A stretch of DNA of 64,000 nt, taken from Rhyacichthys aspro. Taxonomy: Eukaryota; Chordata; Actinopteri; Gobiiformes; Rhyacichthyidae. This document shows positions 11,465-23,726 of the stretch, in pieces; the stretch's first letter is position 1; the number at the start of each line of letters is the position of its first letter. The translations under genes were made by a program, and so were the position numbers. Location of the stretch: the NCBI GenBank assembly GCA_036850595.1, contig CM072162.1:21332758-21396757 (forward strand). The letters run 5' to 3'. The notes beneath the pieces were generated by a model. That model was not told where the DNA came from. It worked only from the letters and a program-made list of their open reading frames with translations, and did not search any database.

Positions 11465-14312
11465 GTATACATTAACATATATTCTGCATTCAACCTTAAA
11501 TATGTCTTTGTATTGCCTTTTCTCAGCCACGTACACATACCCTTCATTCCCCGGAGTCGTCTTGTAAACACAAAGAAACGCATTTAAAATCATAAATAAA
11601 GAAATGCTTCAATGATGTAGTCCCTTAACTTTTCCAGAAGCAATGCCTCCCACACATTTGACTTGAGGATTAAAAAAAGAAACATGAGTAAAACATACAA
11701 GTTACTGTAACGATCCTACAATGAGCCCCTGAAAACACTTTATGGTCAGAGGTCACACAATTCAGGCTATGTTTTGTCTAAAGAGAAATAATTATGCATT
11801 CCTTTTTTTATCAAACAATGCAAACTGTAACAAAATAGATGACACAAATCTCTAGAGCTACTTAAAAGAAAAGAAAAACAGTCAAAAGACCCCATGAAGT
11901 AATATGATCAAGTATTATTTCCATTAAGTTAAACCGTGATTACGTCTAGACTGTAATTATTTTTGTAAAATGGGTGGATTATACAAAGCAGTAACAGGAA
12001 GGACTCTGACTTTCTTGCAGCCTTTAGACTTTTCTTTGGTAACATTCCTGACACAGAGATATCAGATGTCAACTGTGGATGGGTGAAGCATCTGTTACCA
12101 TGAGTTTATGTCAAGGCCCTGTAATTCAAAGCTGGATTACCCATTTCACCTCACAAAGTCAAATCTGTATGGTCATTTCTAAACTTGGTCCGGAGAAAGT
12201 AGCACTGACCATTGACCATCCAGCTCTCAGAGAACCAATTTTCTGGAGTTTGTCACTTTTAAACTAGAGGCTTTATAAAAATCTTATTAAATCATCTTTT
12301 TAGCTTCCAACAACCTACATTTTTGATATCTGAGCACAGACTGTTTGGAGTTCATATGCACTTAAAGCTGAAGTGTCTAGAAGTTGCACATTCACTCTTC
12401 CATTCATGTCTATACTTGAGCTGTGTATTTACATACTTTGTCTAGCTTTGGGTTTCTTCAATAGTTACATATAGCACTGAATAATATATTGGAACCATAT
12501 TTTTATCGCAATATTAACATCTCATATCAAATGTTTAAGATGTTTATCCTTTAAATACATGCCTGAAGTTAGTTCTGAGGTTGTATCTTTACATGTGAAC
12601 ACTTAGCCGACAAAGCTAAAATGGACGTTAAAAGAACATAGACAAGACATACAGTTAATGCACTTTAACACACTTATTGTATATTGCATGTTTTACTGAA
12701 CCAATGTAGCTCTAGTTGCATCTGCTGGATCATCTATTGTTATTTTAAATTAAACTATATAATACATTTCTCAGAATGTTTTAGATGTGGCCAGATTGTG
12801 ATTAAATTTAGGTTTGATTAATCTTTTTCAAACACTGTGAACAACGTGAAGGTGCTCTTCAATTGCTAACCATCTTAGTGAGTGAAATTTTATCTTCCAA
12901 GCTCAAAAACAAAAGATCCCACGTCTGTTCATGATCTTTTGTAGCACCGGGCCCTTGTCATTTTATTTCATGGAGTCTTGTAACTCATAACACTGTACAA
13001 TCTACTCTAGTTTCATTCCAAGTCTTCAAAAACATAATACACACATTTGCTGGTAACACTACAACAGTCCTTTTCATCAAAACAAATAAACACAAATCAG
13101 GGCTGAGTATTTGGGGCAAAAGGTGCTATGGAGCTTGTATTTCTCAAACTACTACATGCTTTCACACAAACATGCCTTCTCCTAATGACAAAAACATGTC
13201 GATAACCTGACTATAATACTTTTCGACCCCACTTTTAAGAGGTCTGGTTTACTGGGCAGCCTCTTTTCTGAGCTGCTGCCCTGAATTTGAACATGTAGTG
13301 TCCACAAAAAAGAGGAATGTTGGGTTTAATGCAGTCACTACTTCTAGTTTTCTTCGATACTCAGTACATAAAAAGGAAAATCAACTGGAAAATCAAGTGG
13401 ATCGGCTAAATTCTCAAAGAGCTATTGAATTGGAGAGGACTTACAAGTTACAGATGGCTAAATACACAGTGCAAATGCTTATTGAACAAGTCACGGTAAT
13501 ACAGCAAGTAGACTGGCAGTCTGTTTAAGGGAACATGGTTGGAAATGTAAGGCACTACAGTCTCATTAGGAGCGTTATTTAGACTTCTGCTAATCTGCCT
13601 GTGGACTGGGGGGAAGCTGGGGGTCATGTGAATGGAAAAGCGTGACACTGAACAAGTTCACCACACTCAGAAAATGCATACATCAGACACAGCAACGTGG
13701 AATACAATATACGGCAATGGATTAGGTTCAGGTGCAGTTTGAAGCCCCCTTTAAAGTGTCTTTTGTTGTAAGATATTTGATACTTCCGGCCCTCCTTCTT
13801 CTAAAAAAGGTTTATTAAGTTGAATTGGATAAAAAATATTGCTTGTAAATGGAGAGGATGATTTGGTTCTAGAGTTGCCTACAAAAATGCTGCGGAAAAG
13901 AGTTGTTAATTAAGATAAATGGAAAAGCTGTGTGTTCAACTGGCTTTATAGGTATAAAATATTCTGTTTTCTATGTATGCAAACTAGCCATCTCTTCTCT
14001 GTTGCTGAATCTGTGTCATTTTACACCCTTCCTTCATCCAAAAAGCCAGTGTCACCTATTTCCCATAAACATAGATAGTAACAGTTGTGACAGAAGGACT
14101 ATGCCTCTTCTAATGGTCACTAGTCAGTATTATGGAAAAGGAATGATGTATTATGTGCAGTATAGGAACAAAAGGCATGTTCGTCTCTATGTCGATGGGA
14201 CAAAGGCAGACACAGGGGTGAGAACATACCACAAATATCCCAGAGAGGACTTTAAAAGGGGCTGTGAGGTCTATAGAAGAAGCAGACGGGACAGGGTTGT
14301 TCTTCTGTTTGC

Positions 14313-17300
14313 TTACAGTCGGGTAAAAGGGCCCACGTGAAGCGGCCCTCTCAGTTTTGGAGAAGAGCAGACGTTTGTGGAGAGGTTAAAGGCCGAGGAC
14401 GGAGAGGAGGAATAAGGAGAAGAGGAGGCAGACGAGGCGTCACCGCAACTGTTCAGGGTGAAGACGGTGGAGATGGCTATGTCCACGATGCCCTGACACA
14501 ACTCTGAGTACAGTTTCCTGGAAAAACAAGAAAAAGAGAATAGATAATACAGCTCGAGCTTGGAAATTAACATCTTAATCTTTTCAATTTAACCTTTAAG
14601 ACAAAAACACAACAACAAAGATACATCGAATAGAGCAGTGGTGTCAAACTCAAAGTGGAGAGGGGCCGCAAGCGTTAATAAGAATCCTTTTAGGGGCCGA
14701 AGATGGTGGCCCTTGGGAAGCTTTTATTAAATTTTGAATGTGAGAGTTCATCTTCATTTGAGTTGTACTAAAGTTATCTTTAACTATTATTTTCCTCAGT
14801 TTATGGTAACGGATTTTAGTTGGATTTGAACAGGTTTAAGTTATATTTGAACAGGTTTTAGATGGATTTGAGCAGGTTTTAGTTGAATTTGAACATGTTT
14901 TATATGATATGAATTGGTTTTAGATGGATTTGAACAGGTTTTTGTTGGATTTGAGTAGGTTTTAGATGACCTTGAACAGATTTTAGATGTAGTGTAACAG
15001 GTTTTATTTGGTTTTGTGCAGATTATATAGCTTTGTAGCAAAAACATGTTTAAGATTTTCATTAACAAATTAATCTTGTTCAAATCCAATTAAAACCTAG
15101 TGCCGAAAATATCACCTACAAAAATACATTGGAGGGCCACATAAAACATTGCAAAGGGCCGCATTTGGCCCCCGGGCCTTGAGTTTGACATGTGTGGAAT
15201 AGAGAATTAAAAGAAGTAAAAGAAGGATTTGTGCATGTCTGGGTTTCTTGCACTCACTGGGCACAGGCTGGAGCTCCGTTGATCTCGATGAGCCACACTT
15301 TGAAGTTCTCGTCCACCATGAAGTCAAAGCCGAACAGCTGGAAGCTCTGGTACGACAGGTGCTTGGTGCTGATGGCAGGTTCGATACAAGACAGACAGCT
15401 CCTAAAAACACAGACGGTTAATGATGTAAGACTGCTCTCTTTATGTAAATATTGATTCCTTGGTTCAGGCTTTGCTCATAAGTGTGTGTGTTTATGCTGT
15501 TATCATTAGCGTTTCTGCAGGTTTTTTGGACTCACATGGAGTGTAATCCAGTGACTAGACTTAACTTTGGTGTTTATGAGACTTCAGTGATGTGCTCAAG
15601 TGTTAATAAACATGTTTAAACTAGAGGCAAACCAATATGTGTTTTATTGAGTGCCTCCACAAGTGTCCCAGCTTCTAATTTGGCCTTTAGGGAAAAATAA
15701 TTGTCCACCCCTGATTTAACGAGAACAAACAGGGACCTACTTAATGATATGTTTGATCTGAGGTAATATGGTGGTTTCCATGGTGACGCCGTGAGTGTTG
15801 AGCAGGTAGTGTCTGAACTCGTCGAAGAACATCTCGTTGCCCTCTTCGTAGCGGCCGTAGTTCTGGGAGTGCTCCATCTGGATGCAGTGGTTGGTGAGGT
15901 GACTGGTCATGTCCTGCAGGTCGTCGCTGTTGTAGGGCTCCGAGGACGTCCGTAGGACACCCTCCCGGTACAGATAGATGTTGTACTGATGGTCCACCAG
16001 CACCCAGCTCCTGCAAAGATGAGAAATATTCAGACTGGAGGCTGCACTATGAAACAAGCATGACAGAAACATCATAATGGTGGTTGTTTTGTTTTCCCAC
16101 TGTTGCATAAAACAGTACAAACAGTAAAGCAGACTAATCTAATCTAGAACAATCAAAGGTGATGCATTTGGCTGCAGTTTTTTGAGGCGATGTGACGCGA
16201 AAGGACAAAAAGAGGAGGGACTGTGTGACAAATGAATCATTTTCTGCTAAAATGGAGCCATGGGTCAAGAACTGATTGTAAATAAACTTTTAGATACTCT
16301 ATGTTTATTGTATCTGTCCTTACCAAACAATAAATAAATAAACTATATACATCCAGTGAGTCTTCAGTCTATATTTGTGTCATACTTCCTCAGTTCGTGA
16401 ATCAAGTAAAATTAAAATATCTAAGTGGCTGGATTGAATAATGTGAAGTTCAAATGTGAAGGAAATCCAAGTCACTCCTGTTGTGTTGCTCAATGTATAA
16501 AGAGAATACACTGAAATAGATCTTGTGACTTGGGAATGAAGTTTAGATAAAGTCAAAAGGACAGAGAAAAAAATCCCGATAATCTTTCTTTGGAAAAGGC
16601 TGAAATCAGTACAATCCCTAAACTCAGACTGTAATGTTTCTGAATAATATGATCAGAAAACAGCATTATTAAAGCCAAATGGGGCAGATCCTGGTCAAAT
16701 CTCAGGAACATAACCTGCTCTTGACCAGGTTAACTCTACTGCATGATACTGCGGTGATCAAACCTGAAATACTGCATTTAGCCCCAACAGAGTGAGGTAA
16801 ACCATAAATCTCACTTCGTCAAGACAGATTTGAACCAAAGGCTTACATCTTAATAGTTACGGTAACTTAACTTAGACAATACTTGCAATTGCTCCAAGCT
16901 GTTTCTTAGCTATCATAATAAACTATAGTGCAAATAAAGACATCATTGTGTGTAAAACGTGCCTGATGTCGAATTTGCGATGACTCGGCTCCAGCAGCAG
17001 AGGTTTCTCCAGGTACTTCTGAATAACATGGACCTGGCCCTGATTATCAATGTACTCCAGCAGCTCATTGGCATCATGGGAAATCAAAATACCAGCACCT
17101 GCGGAGATACAATCAAGCACATTCAGCTCCAAGTCTTCAACACAGGAGATTGAGACATGAATGTAAGAGGCTAATAACACCTATGTCTTACATTAATGGA
17201 ATAAAACAACCAAAACATTTTAATTGTACTGTTCTCTTTGTCATCAGAATACAGACAATGTAACAGCTGGTTTAAATCATACACTAACTGAGTTTAGGCA

Positions 17301-19711
17301 GTTTAGCCTCATGTATAAGAGCATGAAGTACTTAGTAAGCCTAAGTAACCATCAAGGACATTTTCTACCAAATGGACTGCATTAAAGCACTCAGACCTTT
17401 CATCAGTGAGTGGACTGTCTAATGTAAAACAGTCTAAGGTAACCTAATATTATCATGTTAGACCTGATCATAAGCCGAAGATGCCAATGTGTTTTATTAA
17501 AGGAATATCAACAAAAGCAGAGGTAAGTCTGAGGAGGATTATAGCAAAACTAGTTAAAATTATAGTTTATATAATGCAGAGTGAATTAATTTGTGCTTGA
17601 ATTAAAAACCCTCATTGTGTGCACTGAAACATGGGCCCTTCTTAAACTTTTTCTTAAACTAAAACTTAAAGATTTTATGGCAATTAAAGTATAATATAAT
17701 ACATTTTTAGTTTAAGGCATTCTACACATACACATGCAAAATAAACAGGCCGAAAGATAGTAAATTCCATTATTGTAACATAATAAGTATCCATCTACCT
17801 ATAATAAATTAACCTAAGCAAACAAAGACTATTGTCAATGTAAAATGCTGATTTTACTGCAGCCAAATGTACATTAATATGTACACTGAACATGTGTCTT
17901 GTATTTGCCAATATCTCTCCGTAAATACAACTCTAACTGTATCTAATATAATATTATTAGCGATAAGAATCATCATAAATGGTTATCACTAACAATTTTA
18001 ACTTTAACTTTTTACTTTTGCTTAATCCTAGCTTTATTTTATACATGTATACGTAAGTTTTGCCAATCTATATTTTTTTTAGATTACCGAGATTCAGACC
18101 ACAGCTGGATACAACATTCGTGACTCAACTATTGGAAAAGAATCTGCAGTAGAGAAATTAAGCGAATTACCTCGAGCCTACAGATATAATTTTTCCGGTG
18201 AATGATCTACAGTCATTACCTTTAGCTCCAGCAGACGACTTGGCGATCCACACTGTTCCCTCCCCACTTTCCTTCCTGGTGTGATAGGACGCTAAGAAAA
18301 CCTCCCTCTCGTCCGTCTTGGGGTTGCTCTTCAGATGACTGATGCCATTCGAAGCTGGAGCCACAGGCGTGTTGAGGTTAGTGGGATAAATGATGTAAGA
18401 CTCGGGAAACCAGTTACAAGAGTCCTTCAGCTCTGGACTGGTCTTTATTAACCTGGCAGATGGTCAACACAAAAAAACAACAACAATCAACTTAAGCCCC
18501 TTTGAATAATTTACAGGAAACATTAGTGATATGGATTTTTACTTTAACAAGGCTGATACTCACTTGACCAATGATGCCTTTCTGCAGAGCTTGTCTGCTC
18601 CTCTGTAGTAATTTACGAGCTGCACCAGTCCTGGTTCATGACCTGTGCACAATAAACACCATTGTAGTAGTCTACGAGTAAAACTGTAGCTATATATACC
18701 CAGTAGTCATGTTTTTGCAAGTATCTTCTCACAATATTTTAAACATACAAGGTCTTTCTGGTCTTAATGTCAAATGGCATAGTGTCCGTTTTCAGTGACA
18801 ATACATTCTTGACAAATTGTGCAGCCATAGTCTTTTATCATTGGATGAGATAGTGTCCAAACAACGGCTGGTGGAGATGTACAATACTTTATAAGCAACT
18901 CTACTTAGGGCAGTATACACTTGTTGAGTGCAAAATGTTTAGCTGTAATCTTTATTATTGACATTTAGCAAGTTATATCTACAAACCCATGTAAATAATA
19001 GTACCTCCTTTTTTTGTCATGTTTTCTTAGAGTATAAACCAGCCAAAATGATCTGATAATAGCATGTCTACACATAATGTAGATGCTACCTCATACAAAC
19101 AACAACATACATTATTTCCCAGGACTGTTATTTATTTGAGAGTTTGAGAATGAAAACAATAATGTCAAAATTTGCCACTGGGTGCTACTAATCACCAGGT
19201 TTTCATCATCACTCGCACATCTACCAAATTCTGTTCAAATTTTGGCATTTTTTCTGGATCATTTAGGTTTACGCCAAAAGAATAAAGAGAGAAGCATTGG
19301 TCTAAAAGAAGCAACTCCTCCACAATGCCAAAATTTCTTACTATTAACGTACAGCTCTTTTAGTAAGTGTTGTTTGCTGCCATGACACTGTGAATTTACC
19401 CATTCTGGGACTTCTTATGTTAAAGTTGACAACCTAAAGCTTAAATGAATATAAGCATAAGCAGCTCTCAAATCCTGTGTGGGTGTACACCAAATATGTC
19501 ACAGATTCAAACATCAAATAACATTGAGGAAACACTGTGTACCTAAACGTCCAAATGGCAGTCTGTTCCTTTCTCCAAGCATCAAGTTGAATCTGGGATT
19601 GTCTCTCTTCAGCCTCTTCCAGTGTCCAGTGGCGAGAAGGATTTTGGAAACTTCTGCATAAACAGTGCTGTTGTCATCTCGGCTGACAAATGTGTACAGT
19701 GGGGCGCTCAT
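14313..19711 (-). CDS. ttl: Tubulin tyrosine ligase
   Basis: TTL re-adds tyrosine to the C-terminal glutamate of detyrosinated alpha-tubulin, using ATP, in the cytosol. Coding exons in transcript order are 19711-19543, 18642-18564, 18452-18220, 17098-16963, 16010-15741, 15401-15258 and 14517-14313. They sum to 1236 nt, giving 411 residues plus stop with no frame break. The start [13 protein letters not shown] adds four residues relative to mammalian MYTF. Family motifs include [26 protein letters not shown] (ATP-site loop), [29 protein letters not shown] sequence (here HLTNHCIQ), and [15 protein letters not shown] with the Mg-binding Glu335 and Asn337 (human 331 and 333). The intron after exon 4 starts with GC instead of GT. 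The C-terminus is about 30 residues longer than in mammals, and Ser-rich. Introns 17099-18219 and 18643-19542 hold nothing recognised; the last intron carries a hAT-like element. Confidence 0.96.
14636..15196 (-). mobile_element. Non-autonomous hAT-like element with internal 21-bp minisatellite (copy A)
   Basis: The 561-bp insertion lies in the last ttl intron. It starts CAGTGGTGTCAAACTC and ends GAGTTTGACATGTGTG, imperfect 16-bp inverted ends. It is flanked by a perfect 8-bp target-site duplication GAATAGAG (14628-14635 and 15197-15204), the hAT hallmark. Sub-terminal GGCC-rich blocks (GGGCCGCATTTGGCCCCC) are typical of this fish group. The middle, about 14820-15010, is a degenerate 21-bp tandem array read as GGATTTGAACAGGTTTTAG on the plus strand. 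There is no transposase frame. It is in opposite orientation to the copy at 46297-46730, which shares both ends and several internal blocks. Confidence 0.85.
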
Positions 19712-20880
19712 AATTAAAAAGGGGGATTTATATAACACTAAATATACGATAAAATGGATAGTAATCACTCTGGATGATGCTAGTCTTGGGGCTGTGCGGC
19801 TGTCACTGCAGCAAGAGGATTCAGGGCTATCTCTTCTGTCCGTGGCATGATGATGATGAGTCAGTCATATTCACTGCACTTTAACTCTCTCTGAGGCTTA
19901 ATTTCACGAGTCTAACGCTATAAAAAGTAAACAGAAGGATTTACAATAGAATCGGGAGACATAATTCATAGTCCTTGCAACATTGTGCCTTCTAAAGCCG
20001 CAGATAAGGGTGTGACTGGCTGCTACCGTCTGAGGAGTCTGGTCCCGTCTGCATTCACTAACATCCCGTTTGCTTTTAGGAGTCCAAAACCGGCTAAAGT
20101 TAATGGCTAATGTCAAGGCTTCGTTAAAATATCCAATAATAATAATGAGATGTTAATACGGAATATTAAAAACGTTAGCTAGTTGGCAAACATTAAACGT
20201 GTAGCTTAAAATCCAACCCGGCGGCGTGCTTTATCCGTGGACCTCCGCAGCTGCTGTCATCCGCTGTCGACAGTAAACACAGGGCTCCGCGAAGCTGGTT
20301 AATGTAGTTTCTGCATAAAACTTTTTTAACAAAATACTTATTTCATACTCATTTTTAAATAAAATTGAACAATTAGGCCCACTAAAATATCAAGTAATTC
20401 CATGTTACTTAACTAGACTTGGAGTTGAAAACGACAAACAATACAAATGCTAATTAAATCTAAATAGATACAACATTTCCCAGAATGCAGTGCGACAAAG
20501 CGCCTGCTTCGACGACAAACCATGTAGTTTTTCGCTTTGACCACAAGATGGGGGAGTAGACCTCAAAAGTGTTAAAACAATGCCAAATGACAATCATAAG
20601 TCAAAATAAATAAATATTTAGATTTACTCCATTCTACATAAAACGTACTTAATCAAATAACAACGTAACAATAATTAAAACTTATATCAAAAACTTTGCC
20701 AGTTTCTAAGAAGTTAATGGCTTTAAACAGATCATCAAGTTATTCGCTATCTTCTTTATTTTCATGTTGAAATCACTTCTTTTATTAATCTCTTATTTTG
20801 TAATTGTTGTAATGAAGAAGGTCATATTTATCGCTCAACAAGTGGTAAAAAAGTAGCTAAGCTGAAAGGTAGCTCCACCG
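19712..20880. promoter_or_regulatory. Divergent ttl / fignl1 promoter interval
   Basis: About 1.2 kb separates the ttl ATG (minus) from the first fignl1 exon (plus). It contains a ZNF143/THAP11-type site, TTTCCCAGAATGCA (20476-20489), and an ETS site CCGGAAGT (20878-20885) with a second CCGGAAG nearby, all common in bidirectional housekeeping promoters. The ttl 5' UTR probably lies in 19712-20300, where sequence is richer in CpG around 20215-20300. Exact start sites are not visible. Confidence 0.5.
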
Positions 20881-20885
20881 GAAGT

Positions 20886-21018
20886 TGTAGTTGTACGCCG
20901 GAAGAAGGAGAAGAAGAAAACGGTGGCGGGAACAAACCAAAACACAAGTTACGTTCAGTTTCTCGAGGGCTGTATTTGTCTAAAGTGACAGAAAAATTAC
21001 GAAGATATATAACTTATA
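20886..21018 (+). other. Probable non-coding first exon of fignl1
   Basis: The segment just downstream of the ETS sites ends at a strong donor, A|GTAAGT at 21018/21019. The next acceptor that fits is CTCCTTCACCAG, ending at 21804, 17 nt before the fignl1 ATG, giving an intron 21019-21804. The 5' end is not defined. Non-coding first exons are usual for FIGNL1. Confidence 0.55.
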
Positions 21019-21821
21019 GTAAGTCAAGTTTTCCATTCATGTTGCGCAGTGAATTCTTTGTTTATAGAGCCACTGTAAAGTGTGTTTTAACAGTCAAAAG
21101 CCTCCAGGTTTAAAAGCCTCAACTATTGACCTGGAGTTAACAGGCATTCAGACAGTATTGATGCTAAATATTGCTTGTAATCGCTTATAATGTTCTTTTC
21201 ACATTATATAAGACTATGTTTGTATGTATGTCATTTGAGTCAATATGATATCAGAATAACTGTAGTTTTCTGGCAGTGTGATTTTACAGTTAATTCAAGA
21301 GTATTTTAAAAGGTGTATTCTGTTTAGGAAGTTAGAGTATAGGATCAAACCATAAATAAACATTTGTAGTTTAGTAATAAACATTTAATCACCACATTCT
21401 AGTCTGACTTTTTAGTTTAAGCTAGGTAGCAACAGGGGACAGTGGCTCCTGAGCATAAATGCCACGCGATTTGTAATTTAAAAATCCCTGAAAGATACTA
21501 ATTAGCTGTTGTACATTTTGAGTAACTGTTAAGGAACCCGTGTATTTTTTTAAATAGTTTTCACTGGCAAGCTTATCTCATTTAGAGGTTTGAAATAGTG
21601 TTTTTTTTTTTCATGTTTACTGTCTAGTCGAACAAATCAGAAAAGCAATTTTCAATGTTGCATATGTCACATCAAATAAATAATTCCCTCTTGACCATAA
21701 GGAACATAATGTGAAGATGTTTTGTTGCTTTCGGGTCAAGGGTGATGTGTGCCTTTGCTGTGGTCATGTATTTTTAATATCCTCTGTCCCTTCTCCTTCA
21801 CCAGGCTGGAGCAGGCCAGGC

Positions 21822-23726
21822 ATGAGCAGTCCACACCTGGACGAATGGCAGCGCAGGTCCTTCGACATTTCATCTGGCAGCTGCACACCTCAACAGACGG
21901 CTGACGCCTACAGAGCCCACATCCTGGCTATTCAGTATGCATGGGCAAACTCCCAGCTCTCTCAGGCCGGCATGGACCGCCTGTTCAGGACCTACTCGGA
22001 GCGCTACGCTGCCGTGCTGGACTCGGATGACCCTCGCACGGGCCTCAACAACTACGCAGAGAGCGCTTTGCATTTGGCCCGAAGTCAAAAGAACCACAGC
22101 GAAAAGTGGGAGTCATCTCTGACTATGGAGAGTCTGATGGAGATGCCTTGCGTGCAGAAAATGATTCAAGCACAGAATAAAGCAAAAACACCATCAGTGG
22201 CACCTGCAGATGTGAACATAACAGTTGGACAAGATGGCCGAAGCAGTGCTCTGTCTGTTCCCTTTAGACCTGAGACTTCAGTTTTCACATCAACCATACA
22301 ACAACCACCACAGAACCAGATAAACAACACTTCTCTTGCAAATTCTTCTACAGTGGAGCGACCAAGAGGCTTTGAAGGGTTCACAGATAACACCAACTCA
22401 TTTTCTAGACCAACATCTCAAGCACAGCCTGCTTTTAGCCACGCCTCTTCAGCTCAGCCAAACCCAGGATCTACTCAAAACCATCAGTCAGCTTTTTCTA
22501 ATCCATCTAAAAGAAAGAACTTCTACAATTCAGATGCTGTAGAACCTAACAGAGAGCAACATGGAGGTCAACCAGCCCCGAAACCTGGAAGCAACTTCAA
22601 AACGGCCCGTGAACAGCTCATCGTCGATCATCAGAGAAAGCATTCGAATCCGCCGCAGAGAGGCCAGACGCCCGGGTTAGCAGCTGCTATGAAGAAATCC
22701 CTCGGTGCTAACAGACCTCGTGGAGCCTTTTCAAAATTCATCTCACCTTTACCTCGACAAGAAGACGAACAAAACTCTTCATCAAGCAACAACTCCAATC
22801 AGGAAGCTCCCATTTTGGACGAGCGTTTGAAGAATTTCGAGCCGAAGATTGTCGAGTTGATCATGAGTGAGATTATGGATCACGGGCCTCCGGTGGCGTG
22901 GGACGACATCGCTGGGCTAGAGTTCGCCAAAACTACCATAATGGAGATTGTGGTTTGGCCGATGCTGCGTCCCGACATCTTCACAGGTCTCCGAGGTCCA
23001 CCTAAAGGTATTTTACTGTTCGGACCGCCTGGAACTGGGAAAACTCTGATCGGGAAATGCATCGCGTGTCAGTCAGGAGCTACGTTCTTTAGCATCAGTG
23101 CGTCTTCGCTAACGTCGAAATGGGTCGGCGAAGGGGAAAAGATGGTCCGAGCTTTATTTGCGATCGCGCGCTGTCACCAACCGGCGGTTATCTTCATCGA
23201 TGAGATTGACTCGCTGTTGTCTCAAAGAACGGACGGCGAACACGACTCGTCTCGGAGAATCAAAACCGAATTCTTGGTGCAACTCGACGGAGCGGCCACA
23301 GCAGCAGAAGATCGCATTCTGGTCGTCGGAGCAACAAACCGCCCTCAAGAAATCGACGAAGCTGCTCGAAGACGTTTAGCGAAAAGACTGTACATCCCTT
23401 TACCCGGAGGAGACGCCCGACGACAAATAGTGACCAACCTCATGTCTAGAGAGAAAAATAACCTGGGAGAAGAAGAGCTGGAGAACATAGTCTCGGGGAC
23501 GGAGGGGTTTTCTGGAGCAGATATGACGCAGCTTTGTCGAGAGGCGGCGTTAGGTCCCATTCGTAGTATTCGTCTCAGTGATATAGCCACCATCTCCGCC
23601 GATCAGGTCCGGCCCATTGTCTACGGCGATTTCCAAGAGGCGCTGAAAACTGTGAGGCCCAGTGTCTCCAGCAAAGACCTGGAGCTGTACGAGGACTGGA
23701 ACAAGACTTTCGGATGTGGACGATGA
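21822..23726 (+). CDS. fignl1: Fidgetin-like 1, AAA ATPase
   Basis: FIGNL1 is a nuclear AAA ATPase that removes or remodels RAD51 filaments in homologous recombination and meiosis. The 634-residue protein lies in a single coding exon, as in other vertebrates (human 674 aa). The open frame extends upstream to 21711, but a splice acceptor at 21803-21804 and the match of MSSPHLDEWQRRSF to the mammalian N-terminus support the ATG at 21822. Visible features are the N-terminal helical region (about 1-110) with QYAWANSQ, a low-complexity linker, the RAD51-binding motif FKTA at 259-262, Walker A GPPGTGKT at 401-408, Walker B VIFIDEID at 456-463, sensor GATNRPQEIDEAARRR with arginine fingers, and the C-terminal Vps4-type end NKTFGCGR. 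Fidgetin and spastin share the AAA core but lack this N-terminus. It is divergent from ttl. Confidence 0.97.
   Translation: MSSPHLDEWQRRSFDISSGSCTPQQTADAYRAHILAIQYAWANSQLSQAGMDRLFRTYSERYAAVLDSDDPRTGLNNYAESALHLARSQKNHSEKWESSLTMESLMEMPCVQKMIQAQNKAKTPSVAPADVNITVGQDGRSSALSVPFRPETSVFTSTIQQPPQNQINNTSLANSSTVERPRGFEGFTDNTNSFSRPTSQAQPAFSHASSAQPNPGSTQNHQSAFSNPSKRKNFYNSDAVEPNREQHGGQPAPKPGSNFKTAREQLIVDHQRKHSNPPQRGQTPGLAAAMKKSLGANRPRGAFSKFISPLPRQEDEQNSSSSNNSNQEAPILDERLKNFEPKIVELIMSEIMDHGPPVAWDDIAGLEFAKTTIMEIVVWPMLRPDIFTGLRGPPKGILLFGPPGTGKTLIGKCIACQSGATFFSISASSLTSKWVGEGEKMVRALFAIARCHQPAVIFIDEIDSLLSQRTDGEHDSSRRIKTEFLVQLDGAATAAEDRILVVGATNRPQEIDEAARRRLAKRLYIPLPGGDARRQIVTNLMSREKNNLGEEELENIVSGTEGFSGADMTQLCREAALGPIRSIRLSDIATISADQVRPIVYGDFQEALKTVRPSVSSKDLELYEDWNKTFGCGR

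Larger units (their letters stand above)
10860..14312 (-). other. Probable long 3' UTR of ttl
   Basis: Downstream of the ttl stop codon there are about 3.4 kb with no coding exon on either strand and few repeats, ending at a minus-strand AATAAA (plus-strand TTTATT at 10880-10885). Vertebrate ttl transcripts have long 3' UTRs, so this is the simplest reading. The end point is inferred: several earlier AATAAA hexamers could also be used. Open frames here (for example 13903-14340 plus) have no recognisable protein. Confidence 0.4.

Noticed and set aside
13903..14340. 145-codon open frame on the plus strand
   Set aside because: It overlaps the ttl last exon in antisense, has no recognisable domain and lies in the probable ttl 3' UTR.
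15640..15715. TTGTCCACCCCTG resembling a hAT end
   Set aside because: No matching inverted end or target duplication was found to its left, so it may be a chance match or a truncated remnant.
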